A DNA stretch of 64,000 nt from Mycolicibacterium sp. CBMA 226 (GCF_009729075.1 NZ_VTGY01000015.1:248001-312000); one strand, 5' to 3'; numbered from the stretch's first letter, positions 42,881 to 52,582 are shown. The notes: generated by a model not told the origin, from the letters alone. Numbers and translations are program-made.

Positions 42881-43576
42881 ATGGCCGATCCCAAGCGGCG
42901 TTCCCCCGCCTCTCGCCCCGCCAAACCCGGCGAGGCGAAGCGGGGGCGTACCGGGGCCGGCACGTCGGCCGCAAAGGCGGGTAACCGGCCCAAGGCCGAG
43001 CCGCGGCGCGTCCCGGAGAACCTGCCGGTTCCGGTCACCGAGCCCATCCGGCAGGCGTACGCCGAGTCGGTCGAGCACCATGCCGAGCAGCGGTTGGGGT
43101 CGGCGGCGCGGCGGGCGGCGATTCTCGCCATCGTGGTGTGCGTGCTGACCCTGACCATCGCCGGGCCGGTGCGCACCTTCTTCGCGCAGCGCACCGAGAT
43201 GCAGCAGCTGGCCACCGCCGAGTCCCAATTACGTTCGCAGATAGCCAATTTGGAGCAACAGAAGGTGAAACTGGCCGACCCGGTGTACATCGCCGCGCAG
43301 GCCCGTGAGCGGTTGGGTTTCGTGATGCCGGGCGATATCCCGTATCAGGTGCAGCTGCCTCCCGGCGTTGTCACGGCACCCGTCGCGCCCGCGCCGTCGC
43401 CCACTGCGAAGAGCAACCAGCCCTGGTACACCGCGCTGTGGCACACCATCGCCGACCAGCCGCACGGCCTGACACCGGCGCCGGCCGTCGTCCCGCCCGG
43501 CCCCGATGGCGTCACCCCGAACGATTCCGTGCCCCCGACGGATGGGCCCGCTCCTCAGGCGCCGCCCGGTGGTTGA
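42881..43576 (+). CDS. FtsB/DivIC-family septum protein
   Basis: A 231-aa protein. A basic Pro/Lys-rich cytoplasmic N-terminus of about 80 residues leads to one membrane helix (about 85-105, AILAIVVCVLTLTIAGPV). A coiled coil follows (QLATAESQLRSQIANLEQQK), then ARERLGFVMPGDIPYQV, the DivIC motif. The C-terminus is Pro-rich and disordered. It is a divisome bridge protein like FtsB, matching Rv1024. The stop overlaps the next gene's GTG. Confidence 0.92.
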   Translation: MADPKRRSPASRPAKPGEAKRGRTGAGTSAAKAGNRPKAEPRRVPENLPVPVTEPIRQAYAESVEHHAEQRLGSAARRAAILAIVVCVLTLTIAGPVRTFFAQRTEMQQLATAESQLRSQIANLEQQKVKLADPVYIAAQARERLGFVMPGDIPYQVQLPPGVVTAPVAPAPSPTAKSNQPWYTALWHTIADQPHGLTPAPAVVPPGPDGVTPNDSVPPTDGPAPQAPPGG

Positions 43577-44060
43577 CGCTGCTGATCTGGAAGCCGTTGC
43601 GGCCCAATTGGGGCGGGAACCGCGTGGTGTCCTGGAGATCGCCTACCGCTGCCCCAACGGCGAACCCGGCGTGGTCAAGACCGCCCCGCGGTTGCCCGAT
43701 GGAACCCCTTTTCCCACTTTGTATTACCTGACGCATCCGGCGCTGACGGCCGCGGCGAGTCGGCTGGAGTCGTCGGGTCTGATGCGCGACATGACCGAAC
43801 GCCTGCAGGCTTCCGAAGAGTTGGCGGCGGCGTATCGGCGCGCGCACGAGTCGTTCCTCGCCGAGCGGGACGCCATCGAGTCGCTGGGGACGACGTTCTC
43901 CGGCGGCGGGATGCCCGACCGGGTCAAGTGCCTGCACGTCGTCATGGCGCATTCGTTGGCAAAAGGCCCGGGCCTCAACCCCTTCGGCGATGAGGCACTG
44001 GCGTTGTTGGCCGTCGAACCGGCGATGGCCGGGATCCTGGATCCGAAGGTGTGGGTGTGA
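43569..44060 (+). CDS. DUF501 protein
   Basis: A 163-aa protein of the DUF501 family, recognised by GVLEIAYRCPNGEPGVVKTAPRL, FPTLYYLTHP and RVKCLHVVMAHSLAKGPG with an HxxxAH-like motif. The GTG at 43569 overlaps the FtsB-like gene's end, and its own stop overlaps the ppx start. The cluster eno, ftsB, DUF501, ppx is conserved in actinobacteria (Rv1023-Rv1026). Its biochemical role is unknown. Confidence 0.9.
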   Translation: MVDAADLEAVAAQLGREPRGVLEIAYRCPNGEPGVVKTAPRLPDGTPFPTLYYLTHPALTAAASRLESSGLMRDMTERLQASEELAAAYRRAHESFLAERDAIESLGTTFSGGGMPDRVKCLHVVMAHSLAKGPGLNPFGDEALALLAVEPAMAGILDPKVWV

Positions 44061-45010
44061 GTTCGCGGGTCGCCGCGGTGGACTGTGGCACCAACTCGAT
44101 CCGTCTGCTCATCGCGGACGTCGCCCGTGGGCGCCTGCAGGACGTGCACCGCGAGATGCGGATCGTCACGCTCGGTGAAGGTGTCGACGCCACAGGTGAA
44201 TTCGCGCCTGCCGCGCTGGCCCGGACCGAGGCGGCCCTGGCCGACTACGTCGACGTGATGCTGGCGAACGACGTGTCCAAGGTTCGGATGGTCGCGACTT
44301 CGGCAGCCCGCGACGCCGGAAACCGCGACGAGTTCTTCGCCATGACGGCAAGGCAATTGGGGCGGGTGATGCCGGGCGCAGTGGCGGAAGTGATCACCGG
44401 TACCGAGGAAGCCGCGCTGTCGTTCCGTGGGGCTGTTGGCGAATTGGACCCGGGCACCGGGCCTTTCGTGGTCGTCGACCTGGGCGGTGGCTCGACCGAG
44501 GTGGTGCTCGGCGGGTCCGGCGCTGCTGTCGCGGATGTCGTCGCCAGCTTCTCGGCCAACATCGGCTGCGTGCGGCTCACCGAGCGGTGTCTGCAGTCGG
44601 ACCCGCCTACCGCCGACGAGGTGGCCGCAGCGCGGGCTGTGGTTCGAGAGAAGTTGGTGGAGGCGTTGTCTGTGGTGCCCATCGAGGGTGCGGCGACGTG
44701 GGTGGGCGTGGCCGGGACGTTCACCACCATCGCCGCCCTGGCGCTCGGACTACCGGAATACGACTCCGAGGTGATTCACCTGTCCCGCATCGGAATTCCC
44801 GAAGTCGTGAAGGTATGCGACGAGCTGATCGCGATGCCCCGCGCACAGCGTGCCGAACTCGGCCCCATGCATCCGGGCCGCGTGCCGGTGATCGGTGGCG
44901 GGTCCGTCGTCGTCGAGGAGTTGGCCCGCGAATTCGGTCAGCGGGCGGGTATCACGGAATTGGTGGTCAGCGAGCACGACATTCTGGACGGCATCGCGCT
45001 GTCGATCTGA
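44057..45010 (+). CDS. ppx: Exopolyphosphatase/guanosine pentaphosphatase family protein
   Basis: A 317-aa Ppx/GppA protein of the short two-domain type. AAVDCGTNSIRLLIADV is the phosphate-1 loop, VRMVATSAARDAGNRDEF follows, and FVVVDLGGGSTEVVLG is the phosphate-2 loop. GVAGTFTTIAAL and VIGGGSVVVEEL complete the fold. Mycobacteria have two copies; this is the Rv1026 (ppx2) position. It should act on polyphosphate or (p)ppGpp. The GTG at 44057 overlaps the DUF501 stop. Confidence 0.93.
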   Translation: MSSRVAAVDCGTNSIRLLIADVARGRLQDVHREMRIVTLGEGVDATGEFAPAALARTEAALADYVDVMLANDVSKVRMVATSAARDAGNRDEFFAMTARQLGRVMPGAVAEVITGTEEAALSFRGAVGELDPGTGPFVVVDLGGGSTEVVLGGSGAAVADVVASFSANIGCVRLTERCLQSDPPTADEVAAARAVVREKLVEALSVVPIEGAATWVGVAGTFTTIAALALGLPEYDSEVIHLSRIGIPEVVKVCDELIAMPRAQRAELGPMHPGRVPVIGGGSVVVEELAREFGQRAGITELVVSEHDILDGIALSI

Positions 45011-45096
45011 CCTCTGCGTCGAGCGCGGGGGCCTACGCGGAGAATTGAAGCGAATCCGTCGTCGAACCCCCCACGGCCGACGATCGAGATTTCTGG

Positions 45097-45195
45097 CTAG
45101 ACCTTGCAGTTCGGGCGGTTGTGGCAGTGGTGTCCGTCGCGGCAGGCGTTGCACTGACAGCCACAGGTCGACACGTTCTTGGTGGAAACCTTCAT
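45097..45195 (-). CDS. 32-residue Cys/His-rich peptide, metallothionein-like
   Basis: A very short ORF with ATG at 45195, an AGGGGTGA ribosome site 8 bases upstream, and a TAG stop. After a basic start (MKVSTKNVS) it reads TCGCQCNACRDGHHCHNRPNC, split as TCGCQCNACRDG and HHCHNRPNC: six cysteines and three histidines within 21 residues. The CxC and CxxC spacing is that of metal-thiolate proteins. It differs from M. tuberculosis MymT (53 aa, Rv0186A). It lies alone between ppx and a cutinase. Binding of Cu(I) or Zn is inferred from composition only. A small Zn-finger-like peptide is the alternative. Confidence 0.7.
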   Translation of the reverse strand: MKVSTKNVSTCGCQCNACRDGHHCHNRPNCKV

Positions 45196-45403
45196 TACTG
45201 ATCACCCCTGTTTGTCTCGGCTTATCGAGATATGACTACCTCACCATAGTTCGATTCCGGGGCCGCGTGAAGGTCACAGGAGAGACGGGGTGAGGTCCCG
45301 GGCGCTACGCCGTGTGCGGCGGTCAGTGCGGTGACGCGCGCGAAAAATCAACGGCGAACGCCACGTTCGGCATAGCAGCCTCCACTGCACCTATACAGAC
45401 CGA

Positions 45404-45441
45404 CGGCCGGAACCAGTCCTCGTGAGACTGGCTTCCGGCCG
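45404..45441 (-). terminator. Strong hairpin after the cutinase gene
   Basis: Arms CGGCCGGAACCAGTC (45404-45418) and GACTGG-C-TTCCGGCCG (45426-45441) pair 15 times with a one-base bulge and a 7-base loop. It lies 14 bases past the cutinase stop. It lacks a long T tract, common for mycobacterial terminators. Confidence 0.7.
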
Positions 45442-45455
45442 CCGGCAGGGGTGAT

Positions 45456-46211
45456 TCAGTTGGCTGTGTCGTCCGACGCCTGGACCATCGGGGCGGCCGG
45501 GGCGGCGGGTGCGCCCAGCTGGCGGGCGACGAAGTCGGCGGCCTGGTTGGCCATGCCGTTGAACTTGTAGGCGCTGTGCGCGGAGCGGTCCAAACCGCCA
45601 CCGCAGATCGGGTCGCCGGGGGCACACAGCTGGATGGTCTTGCCGGCGTAGGCGCTGCCGATGTTGATGGCGGGCGCTCCGCGGTCGGCGACGCTCAGCA
45701 CGAACGGGCTCGGGGTACCGAACAGGACGACAGCGGCGACGTGCGACGCGACCGAGGCGGGCATCGGGCCGGAGATGCCGGCCGGCAGAGCGAATCCGGC
45801 GGGAACGCTGCTCATGGTGCTGTAGCCGGCGACGGCTGCACCCTGCGAGTAGCCGCCGATGACGATCTTGGTGGCGGGGCAGCTGGCGGCGATGGCCTCG
45901 ATGCGGTTGGTGGCGTCGGCGACGCCCTCAGCGGCTTGGCCGAAGTCCAGGGAGGCGGGGTAGTTGACGCCGTAGGCGTCGATGTTCCGGCCGGGCATCC
46001 GGGCGTTCAGTGCGTCGACGAAAGCCTGACCGGTGGCTCCGACGCCGGGACCTTCGAAAGTGCCACGGGCGAAGACGACCTCGACGTTCGCACAGGAGTC
46101 GTCAGCGGCGCTGGCGGTGGCGACCGGGCCGGCGATGGCGCCGACGACGATCGTGAAGGCGGCCACGGCGGTCAATGCCACCTTGTTGGCCGCGTTACGA
46201 ATGGCGCTCAT
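45456..46211 (-). CDS. Secreted cutinase-like serine esterase (Culp family)
   Basis: A 251-aa protein with a signal peptide of about 35 residues (ending ATASAADD). Catalytic serine is in VIGGYSQGAAVAGY, aspartate in CAPGDPICGG and histidine in RSAHSAYKFNG. Flanking cysteine pairs (SCANVE/SCPATK; LCAPGDPIC) fit the family's disulfides. Mycobacterial Culps hydrolyse esters and phospholipids outside the cell. A Pro/Ala-rich tail follows the domain. It is monocistronic with its own terminator. Confidence 0.93.
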   Translation of the reverse strand: MSAIRNAANKVALTAVAAFTIVVGAIAGPVATASAADDSCANVEVVFARGTFEGPGVGATGQAFVDALNARMPGRNIDAYGVNYPASLDFGQAAEGVADATNRIEAIAASCPATKIVIGGYSQGAAVAGYSTMSSVPAGFALPAGISGPMPASVASHVAAVVLFGTPSPFVLSVADRGAPAINIGSAYAGKTIQLCAPGDPICGGGLDRSAHSAYKFNGMANQAADFVARQLGAPAAPAAPMVQASDDTAN

Positions 46212-46368
46212 GTTGTTTCCCCGTCCCTTGCAGTACCAGTTGCCTGGTATAAGCCGAACGGGTGAACTTCGATTCCGTCAGATCGGTGTGACGTACCACA
46301 TACCTAGGGTGGCTAAGCACCAGGGATGAACTGCGGGCCTGGATGCGTTGAGTTGGGCCCGCCCGGCA

Positions 46369-49233
46369 TCAGCCGGATTTCGCGGGGCTCTTCTTCGGTT
46401 TGGCGGCCGGTGTCTCGGTCGGTGCCACGGCCGGTTCCACCGCCGTGAGTGTCACCACCTGCGTCACGGGGGTGATCACCGGTCGGCACATCTCGATGGC
46501 CTTCTCGGTGTAGACCCGGTAGCCGAAGTCGGGGTTGTAACCGTGGATTTCGGGGGTGTCGAGATCCCGCAGGAACGTCAGGATCTCGCGGCTGAACACC
46601 TGCCCGGGTACCAGCACCGGGAAGCCCGGAGGGTACGGCGTGACGAACGTCGCGGACACCACGTCCACGTCGTTGTCCAGCTTCTCGAAAACCTCGTCGG
46701 TGGTGAGGTATTCGCAGTTGGCATCGTTGTAGGACAGATAGAAGGCCCGGCGGACATCGCCTTCCGGTGTCGGCTCGGAGCCGTTGGTCCACTCCATGTC
46801 CCGGAACACGGGGTGGAATCCGCTGAAGTTCGGCAGCGAGGCCGTGCTGGTGGTCAGGCGCCGCACCTTCTGTTCGAACCGGCCGCGCTCGCCGAGGCCC
46901 ATCTCGGAAACCGCCTCATCGAGCTCGGTGGCGATCTTCACGAGCACCTCGACGAGGAACGCCACCGAACTGCGCGTGGTGCCGATGTTCGTCATGAACA
47001 GCACGGTGTTCCGGGAGGTCTTGTTGATCTGCACCCCGTGCCGATCCATCAACTGGTCCCGTTTGAAGGTGTCGCCGTCGTACCCGGTGCGTCCGATGGA
47101 CAGCGTGATGCGCGATGGGTCCAGCACGAATTCGTCCTTGTCCCAGGCGGTCATCATGTTGCGCAGTCCGGACCGCAACGGCTGCTCGATGTGGCTCTCG
47201 CGGAACTGGTCGGGGATCAGGTCCGACGTACGCAGGCATCGCATGTACTTGCTCAGCAGCGGGTGATTGTCGATGGCGTCCCGCAACTGCATGGCGTTCT
47301 CGATCTGGCGCTGGACAAGTTCGACGCCCTCCAGCGCGACCTGCCGCCGGCCGAGATCGAGCGAAGCGAGAATCTGGTAGTTGGGCGACGTCGACGTGTG
47401 CGCCATGTAGGCCTCGTGGAAGGCCTCGGCCACCTTCTGTTCGAAGTCCTGGTCGAAGACGTGGATCATCGAGCCCTGACGCAGCGAGGTCAGCGTCTTG
47501 TGCGTGGACTGCGATGCGTACACCCGCACGCGCGCCTTCGCGGGATCGGGGGTCAGCCGGCGATTGAGCAATTCCTCATTGGTGGGCGGCTTTTCGGCGT
47601 CGGCGGCCAGCTGCTTCTCGTATTCGGCGATGTACGCGGGGTCGGCGAGCTTTTCACGCAGCCGACGGGCCGACGCCATCGCCGTGCGGTCCCGGTACAC
47701 CGGGTGGAAACGCGCGAACGCGAACCACGCTTCGTCCCACAGGAATACCAGGTCCGGCTTGATGGCCAGGCATTCCTCCATCACCCGCTGCACGTCGTAG
47801 ACGACGCCGTCGAACGTGCAGTTGGTCAGCGAGATCATCTTGACCCGGTCCAGCTTGCCGGCGGTCTTGAGCGCCAACAACTTTGACTTGATCTCCCGCA
47901 GCGGCACCGCGCCGTACATGGTGTAGTCGGGCAGCGGGTAGGCCTCGAGGTAGATGACGTTGGCGCCGGCCATCATCATCCCGTAGTGGTGCGACTGGTG
48001 GCAATTGCGGTCCAGCAGCACGATGTCGCCGGGCGCCACGAGGGACTGCGTGACGATCTTGTTGGCGGTCGACGTGCCGTTGGTGACGAAGTAGGTGCGC
48101 CGCGATCCGTACGCCTCGGCTGCCAGCTGCTGGGCTTCGCGTAGGGGCCCGGTCGGTTCCAAGAGCGAGTCCAGTCCGCCGCAGGTGGCCGACGTCTCCG
48201 CCATGAACACGTCCAGTCCGTAGAAGCTGACCATGTCTTTTATCCAGTGCGAGTTGACAATTGACTTGCCCTGGCTGATCGGCAGCGCGTGGAACACCCC
48301 GGTGGGCCGGTGGCTGTACTGCTTGAGCGCACTGAAAAACGGTGTGCGGTAACGCTCGGCGACACCCTGCAGGATCGACAGGTGCAGCTCCAGCACGCCT
48401 TCCCGGGCGTGGAACACACGGCGGAAGTGCGGGCCCAGCCGGCCGGCGATGTCCTCGACCTCGATCTCGGTCATGAGGTAGAGGTCGAGCTCGGGCCGCA
48501 GGTCCTGCAGCGACCGGGCCAGGATCTGGGCGCGTTCGTCGGGGGACTTGTGGTCGTCGAGCACAGCGGACACCTTGGTGTCGACGAATTGTGCGAGGGC
48601 CGAGAGGTCCCGCTCGGACTGGTGGCTGAACCGCCGCCGGATCACGACGGCCTGCAGGTTGACGTTGAGCCGGGCCGCGATCAGGGCCTCGTCGCCGCTG
48701 GCGACCACGACGAGTTCGTAGACGAACTCGTCGTCGGGCCGGCGCCAGCTGCGCACCTCGGCGCGCAGCGCCTGCTCCTGGGCCTCGGTCATCTTCTCGA
48801 CGATCAGCACCTCGAAGTACAGCTGCTCGCGCCGAGTGACCGGCTGCTGCTCCAGCGTGCGCGGATCGGTGGGGAACATGTCGGTGTCGTCCATGCCGGC
48901 GTTGTCGATGTCGCCCGTGCGGTACGACTCGGTCGTCAGTGCCCGGTTGATGCGCGCCACAGCCTTGGCGAACTTGTCGTAGCTGCCGGCGCTGAACAGG
49001 CGCTGCACCTGAGCGAATTGGAGGGAACCCGGATACGCCCAGTAGGGCTCGAGCGGCGTCAGGGTCGCGAGCAGTTCCCGGCAGATCTGGATGTACTGCT
49101 CTTTGATATTGCCGACAGTGGTGGTCCGGGTCAGGCGGTCTGCGGCCTCTTCGAGGCGGCACCACGAGTCGCCCCGAAGTTGCCAGACGCTGTTGTACGC
49201 GCGCGAATTGTCAACCATTTCCAGCCTTTTCAC
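46369..49233 (-). CDS. PLP-dependent Orn/Lys/Arg decarboxylase
   Basis: A 954-aa fold-type-I decarboxylase. The PLP lysine is in YASQSTHKTLTSLRQGS (about 580); FVTNGTSTANKIV, HQSHHYG and VFLWDEAWFAF are typical, and a C-terminal domain contains VPYPPGFPVLVPGQ and IHGYNPDFGYRVYT. An N-terminal wing of about 300 residues precedes. It resembles mycobacterial Rv2531c but carries its own N-terminus. It should decarboxylate a basic amino acid to a polyamine precursor and use a proton. It starts with GTG; an ATG five codons later is possible. Orn, Lys or Arg cannot be told apart by eye. Confidence 0.92.
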   Translation of the reverse strand: MKRLEMVDNSRAYNSVWQLRGDSWCRLEEAADRLTRTTTVGNIKEQYIQICRELLATLTPLEPYWAYPGSLQFAQVQRLFSAGSYDKFAKAVARINRALTTESYRTGDIDNAGMDDTDMFPTDPRTLEQQPVTRREQLYFEVLIVEKMTEAQEQALRAEVRSWRRPDDEFVYELVVVASGDEALIAARLNVNLQAVVIRRRFSHQSERDLSALAQFVDTKVSAVLDDHKSPDERAQILARSLQDLRPELDLYLMTEIEVEDIAGRLGPHFRRVFHAREGVLELHLSILQGVAERYRTPFFSALKQYSHRPTGVFHALPISQGKSIVNSHWIKDMVSFYGLDVFMAETSATCGGLDSLLEPTGPLREAQQLAAEAYGSRRTYFVTNGTSTANKIVTQSLVAPGDIVLLDRNCHQSHHYGMMMAGANVIYLEAYPLPDYTMYGAVPLREIKSKLLALKTAGKLDRVKMISLTNCTFDGVVYDVQRVMEECLAIKPDLVFLWDEAWFAFARFHPVYRDRTAMASARRLREKLADPAYIAEYEKQLAADAEKPPTNEELLNRRLTPDPAKARVRVYASQSTHKTLTSLRQGSMIHVFDQDFEQKVAEAFHEAYMAHTSTSPNYQILASLDLGRRQVALEGVELVQRQIENAMQLRDAIDNHPLLSKYMRCLRTSDLIPDQFRESHIEQPLRSGLRNMMTAWDKDEFVLDPSRITLSIGRTGYDGDTFKRDQLMDRHGVQINKTSRNTVLFMTNIGTTRSSVAFLVEVLVKIATELDEAVSEMGLGERGRFEQKVRRLTTSTASLPNFSGFHPVFRDMEWTNGSEPTPEGDVRRAFYLSYNDANCEYLTTDEVFEKLDNDVDVVSATFVTPYPPGFPVLVPGQVFSREILTFLRDLDTPEIHGYNPDFGYRVYTEKAIEMCRPVITPVTQVVTLTAVEPAVAPTETPAAKPKKSPAKSG

Positions 49234-49373
49234 AGGTGTCTTCGGGTGGGGGAGCCTCGAAGTTCAGCGTCTCACCGTCGGTAGCTGGTGTCAGGCGAAT
49301 GCTGTACGTCGAATGCGTGACCGGAAAAAGAAGTCGAGGTGTGCGCGCCGAACTGTGAGGATGAGGCCGTGAC

Positions 49374-50054
49374 CTACTCCTGGAAGCGGTAGCCCATCCC
49401 GGCCTCGGTGAGCAGGTGCTTGGGGTGTGACGGGTCGACCTCGAGCTTGCGGCGCAGCTGGGCGAGATACACCCGCAGGTAGTGGGTTTCCTTGGCGTAT
49501 GCGGGGCCCCACACCTCTTTGAGCAGTTCCTCGCGGCCGACCAGCTTGCCGCGGTTGCGCACCAGCATCTCCAACATGCCCCACTCGGTGGGCGTCAGGT
49601 GCACCTCGGTACCGCTGCGGGTCACCCGCTTGGCCGCCAGATCAACTGTGAATGACGATGTTTCGACGACGGGCTCGTCGGTCTCGGACGCTGCGGCGCC
49701 GCGCCGGACGGCGGCGCGCAGCCGGGCCAGGAACTCGTCCATGCCGAACGGTTTGGTGACGTAGTCGTCGGCGCCGGCGTCGAGGGCCTCGACCTTGTCC
49801 ATCGAGTCGGTGCGCGCCGACAGCACGATCACCGGAGCGGTGAGCCAACCGCGGAGCCCGGCCAGCACGTCGATGCCGGACATGTCGGGCAGGCCGAGGT
49901 CCAGGATCACCACGTCGGGTTTGTGCTCGGCGGCGGCCTTCAATGCCTCGGCGCCGGTGGCCGCGACGGTGACCTCGTACCCCCGCACCGACAGGTTGAT
50001 CCGCAAGGCACGCAGAATCTGTGGTTCGTCGTCGATGACCAGAACCCGTGTCAC
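49374..50054 (-). CDS. kdpE: KdpE response regulator
   Basis: A 226-aa OmpR/PhoB-type regulator: receiver with DD8-9, phosphorylation site D52 in VVILDLGLPDMSG, and the lysine in VTKPFGMDEF. The winged HTH has VHLTPTEWGMLEMLVRN and THYLRVYLAQLRRKLE. It activates kdp under potassium limitation. Its GTG overlaps the kdpD stop by four bases. Confidence 0.96.
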   Translation of the reverse strand: MTRVLVIDDEPQILRALRINLSVRGYEVTVAATGAEALKAAAEHKPDVVILDLGLPDMSGIDVLAGLRGWLTAPVIVLSARTDSMDKVEALDAGADDYVTKPFGMDEFLARLRAAVRRGAAASETDEPVVETSSFTVDLAAKRVTRSGTEVHLTPTEWGMLEMLVRNRGKLVGREELLKEVWGPAYAKETHYLRVYLAQLRRKLEVDPSHPKHLLTEAGMGYRFQE

Positions 50055-52582
50055 GCCCGATCCTTTCCCGCGGCCGCCAAATCCACCACGACGGTCAGGC
50101 CGCCGCCGGGCGTATCGGTGGCAGAGATGGTGCCGCCCATTGCTTGCACGAAACCGCGCGCCACCGAAAGGCCAAGTCCCACACCGCTGCTGTTGTCATG
50201 GTCGCCGAGGCGCTGGAACGGCGCGAACAGTTGCTCCTCGGTGCCGCGGGGGATGCCCGGCCCCTCGTCGACGATCGTGACCAGCACCCGGTCGCCGACC
50301 TGTCCGGCGTTCACCCGCACCACGCTGCCCGCGGAGTAGCGCAGGGAGTTGTCGATGAGGTTGACCAGCACCCGCTCCAGTAGGCCCGCATCGGCCAGCG
50401 CGACGGCGTCACCGACTTCGACCTTGACCCGGTCGAGCCCACGGTGTCCGTAACCGGTTGCCCCGCGGCTGATTCCGAGCAGCGCCCGCTGCACGACCTC
50501 TTCCATGTACACCCGCCGCAGCTCCGGCTTGACCACCCCGGCGGCCAAGCGGGAGGAGTCCAGCAGGTTGCCCACCAAGGCGGTCAGCTGGTCGACCGAT
50601 TCTTCGACGGTGGCCAGCAGTTCGGCTGTGTCCTCGGGTGAGAAGCCGACGTCTTCGCTGCGAAGGCTCGACACCGCGGCCTTGGCCGCCGCGAGCGGGG
50701 TGCGCAGGTCGTGGCTGACGGCGCTCAGCAGTGAACGGCGTAGTTCGTCGGCTTTGGCCAGTGCCTCGGCGCGACCGGCTTCTTCGGCCAGAGCGCGCTG
50801 GCGCACCAGACCCGCCGCCTGCCGGGCGACGGCGCTGAGCACCCGCCGGTCGCGCGCCTCGGTCTTGCGGCCGGCCATCAGCAGCCAGTATTCGTCGTCG
50901 CTGACCTCGATGGCGGTGTCGGCGGAATCGACTGTCACACAGGGGTCTTTGCCGACGCAGGCGACGATGCCGTCCTCCTCGTGCAGCAGGCTGACGGCCC
51001 GTTGCGCGTAGGTCTCGCGGACGCGCTCCAAGAGCGTCGTGAGGTCGGCTCCGCGCAGCACGCTGCCGGCGAACAGGGCGAGCAGCTCGGCTTCCTGCGA
51101 GGCGTGCCGGGCTTCGCGGGACCGTTTGGCGGCGCCGTCGACCAGCGCGGCGACCGCGACCGCGACGGCCAGCAGCACCACGATGGTCAGGGCGCTGTCC
51201 GGATCGGCGATGGTGAAGCTGTACCGCGGGGCGACGAAGAAGTAGTTGAGCAGCAGCCCCGACAGCACGGCCGACAAGGCGGCCGGGGCGACGCCGCCGA
51301 GCAGCGCTACGACCAGGACGCCGATGAAGTACACCGCGCTCTCGCCGCCGACGTGCAAGAAGGGATCGAGCAGCGCGGTGATGGCGGTGATGATGCCGGG
51401 TACGACGATGGCGGCCAGCCAGGACGCGAGGTGCCGTTGTCCCCGCGTTGCGGTCGACCACGACCAGCCGGGCTGCGAATGCTCATGGGTCACCATGTGC
51501 ACGTCGATCTTCCCGGAGTTCTGCACGGTCTTGGCGCCGATGCCCTCGTCGAACAACCGAGCCCAGCGTGACCGTCGTGAGGTGCCCAACACGAGCTGGG
51601 TGGCGTTCATCTCGCGCGCGAAATCCAGGAGGGCGCTGGGGACGTCGCCGTCACTGCCGCCGACGACGGTGTGCAGGGTGGCACCGAGACTGGCCGTCAG
51701 TTCACGGACCTTGCCCATCTGCGGGGCGGAGACGCCCGTCAGTCCGTCGCCGCGGACGACGTGCACCACCATGAGCTCGGCGCTGGATTTGGAGGCAATG
51801 CGTGACGCGCGTCGTACCAGGGTCTCTGACTCTGGGCCGCCGGTGACCGCCACGACCACGCGTTCGCGCGCTTCCCAGGTGTCCGAAATATTGTGTTCGG
51901 CGCGGTATTTCGCGAGCGCGGCGTCGACCTGGTCGGCGAGCCACAGCAGCGCCAGTTCCCGCAGCGCGGTGAGGTTGCCTTGCCGGAAGTAGTTGGACAG
52001 CGCCGCATCGACGCGCTCGGGTGCGTATACGTTGCCGTGGGACAGCCTGCGGCGCAACGCTTCCGGCGTGATGTCGACAAGCTCGATCTGGGCGGCACTG
52101 CGCACCACCGAGTCCGGCACCGTCTCCTGCTGCTCGATGCCGGTGATCTGGGCGACGACGTCGTTCAGGCTCTCGAGGTGCTGGACGTTGACGGTGGAGA
52201 TGACGGTGATGCCGGCGTCGAGCAGTTCCTCGACGTCCTGCCAGCGCTTGGCATTCTTGCTACCGGGCGTATTGCTGTGTGCCAGTTCGTCGACCAGCAC
52301 GACCTCGGGGTGGCGCGTCAGCACGGCAGGAACGTCCAGCTCGGCGAACGTCCCGCCGCGGTAGTCGATGAACCGCGGCGGGATGCGTTCGATGCCCTCC
52401 ATCGCCTCGGCCGTCTTCTTGCGACCGTGGGTCTCGACCACGGCCGCGACGACGTCGGTGCCACGTTCGAGGCGGCGGTGCGCCTCGCCGAGCATCGAGA
52501 AGGTCTTGCCCACGCCAGGGGCCGCACCCAGGTAGATGCGTAGCTCGCCCCGCTTGTCCGGCGTTCCCATGTCTCCCATCAT
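50051..52582 (-). CDS. kdpD: KdpD sensor histidine kinase
   Basis: An 843-aa sensor. KdpD domain with Walker A YLGAAPGVGKTFSML and VVLVDELAHSNTPGSKN, then a Usp-like domain, four clustered membrane helices (about 385-500), a GAF-like region, HisKA with the phospho-histidine in AVSHDLRTPLAAAK (about 621) and an ATPase domain (DEGPGIPRGTEEQLFAPF). It senses potassium/turgor and phosphorylates KdpE. The ATG overlaps the kdpC stop. Confidence 0.96.
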   Translation of the reverse strand: MMGDMGTPDKRGELRIYLGAAPGVGKTFSMLGEAHRRLERGTDVVAAVVETHGRKKTAEAMEGIERIPPRFIDYRGGTFAELDVPAVLTRHPEVVLVDELAHSNTPGSKNAKRWQDVEELLDAGITVISTVNVQHLESLNDVVAQITGIEQQETVPDSVVRSAAQIELVDITPEALRRRLSHGNVYAPERVDAALSNYFRQGNLTALRELALLWLADQVDAALAKYRAEHNISDTWEARERVVVAVTGGPESETLVRRASRIASKSSAELMVVHVVRGDGLTGVSAPQMGKVRELTASLGATLHTVVGGSDGDVPSALLDFAREMNATQLVLGTSRRSRWARLFDEGIGAKTVQNSGKIDVHMVTHEHSQPGWSWSTATRGQRHLASWLAAIVVPGIITAITALLDPFLHVGGESAVYFIGVLVVALLGGVAPAALSAVLSGLLLNYFFVAPRYSFTIADPDSALTIVVLLAVAVAVAALVDGAAKRSREARHASQEAELLALFAGSVLRGADLTTLLERVRETYAQRAVSLLHEEDGIVACVGKDPCVTVDSADTAIEVSDDEYWLLMAGRKTEARDRRVLSAVARQAAGLVRQRALAEEAGRAEALAKADELRRSLLSAVSHDLRTPLAAAKAAVSSLRSEDVGFSPEDTAELLATVEESVDQLTALVGNLLDSSRLAAGVVKPELRRVYMEEVVQRALLGISRGATGYGHRGLDRVKVEVGDAVALADAGLLERVLVNLIDNSLRYSAGSVVRVNAGQVGDRVLVTIVDEGPGIPRGTEEQLFAPFQRLGDHDNSSGVGLGLSVARGFVQAMGGTISATDTPGGGLTVVVDLAAAGKDRA

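Noticed and set aside
44750..45205. A 151-codon minus-strand frame covering the metallothionein-like ORF and the ppx 3' end
   Set aside because: It overlaps ppx antisense; the 32-residue ORF in a different frame has the ribosome site and non-random cysteine pattern.
46348..47886. A 512-codon open frame opposite the Orn/Lys/Arg decarboxylase
   Set aside because: It is a high-GC antisense shadow; the decarboxylase has all its motifs on the other strand.
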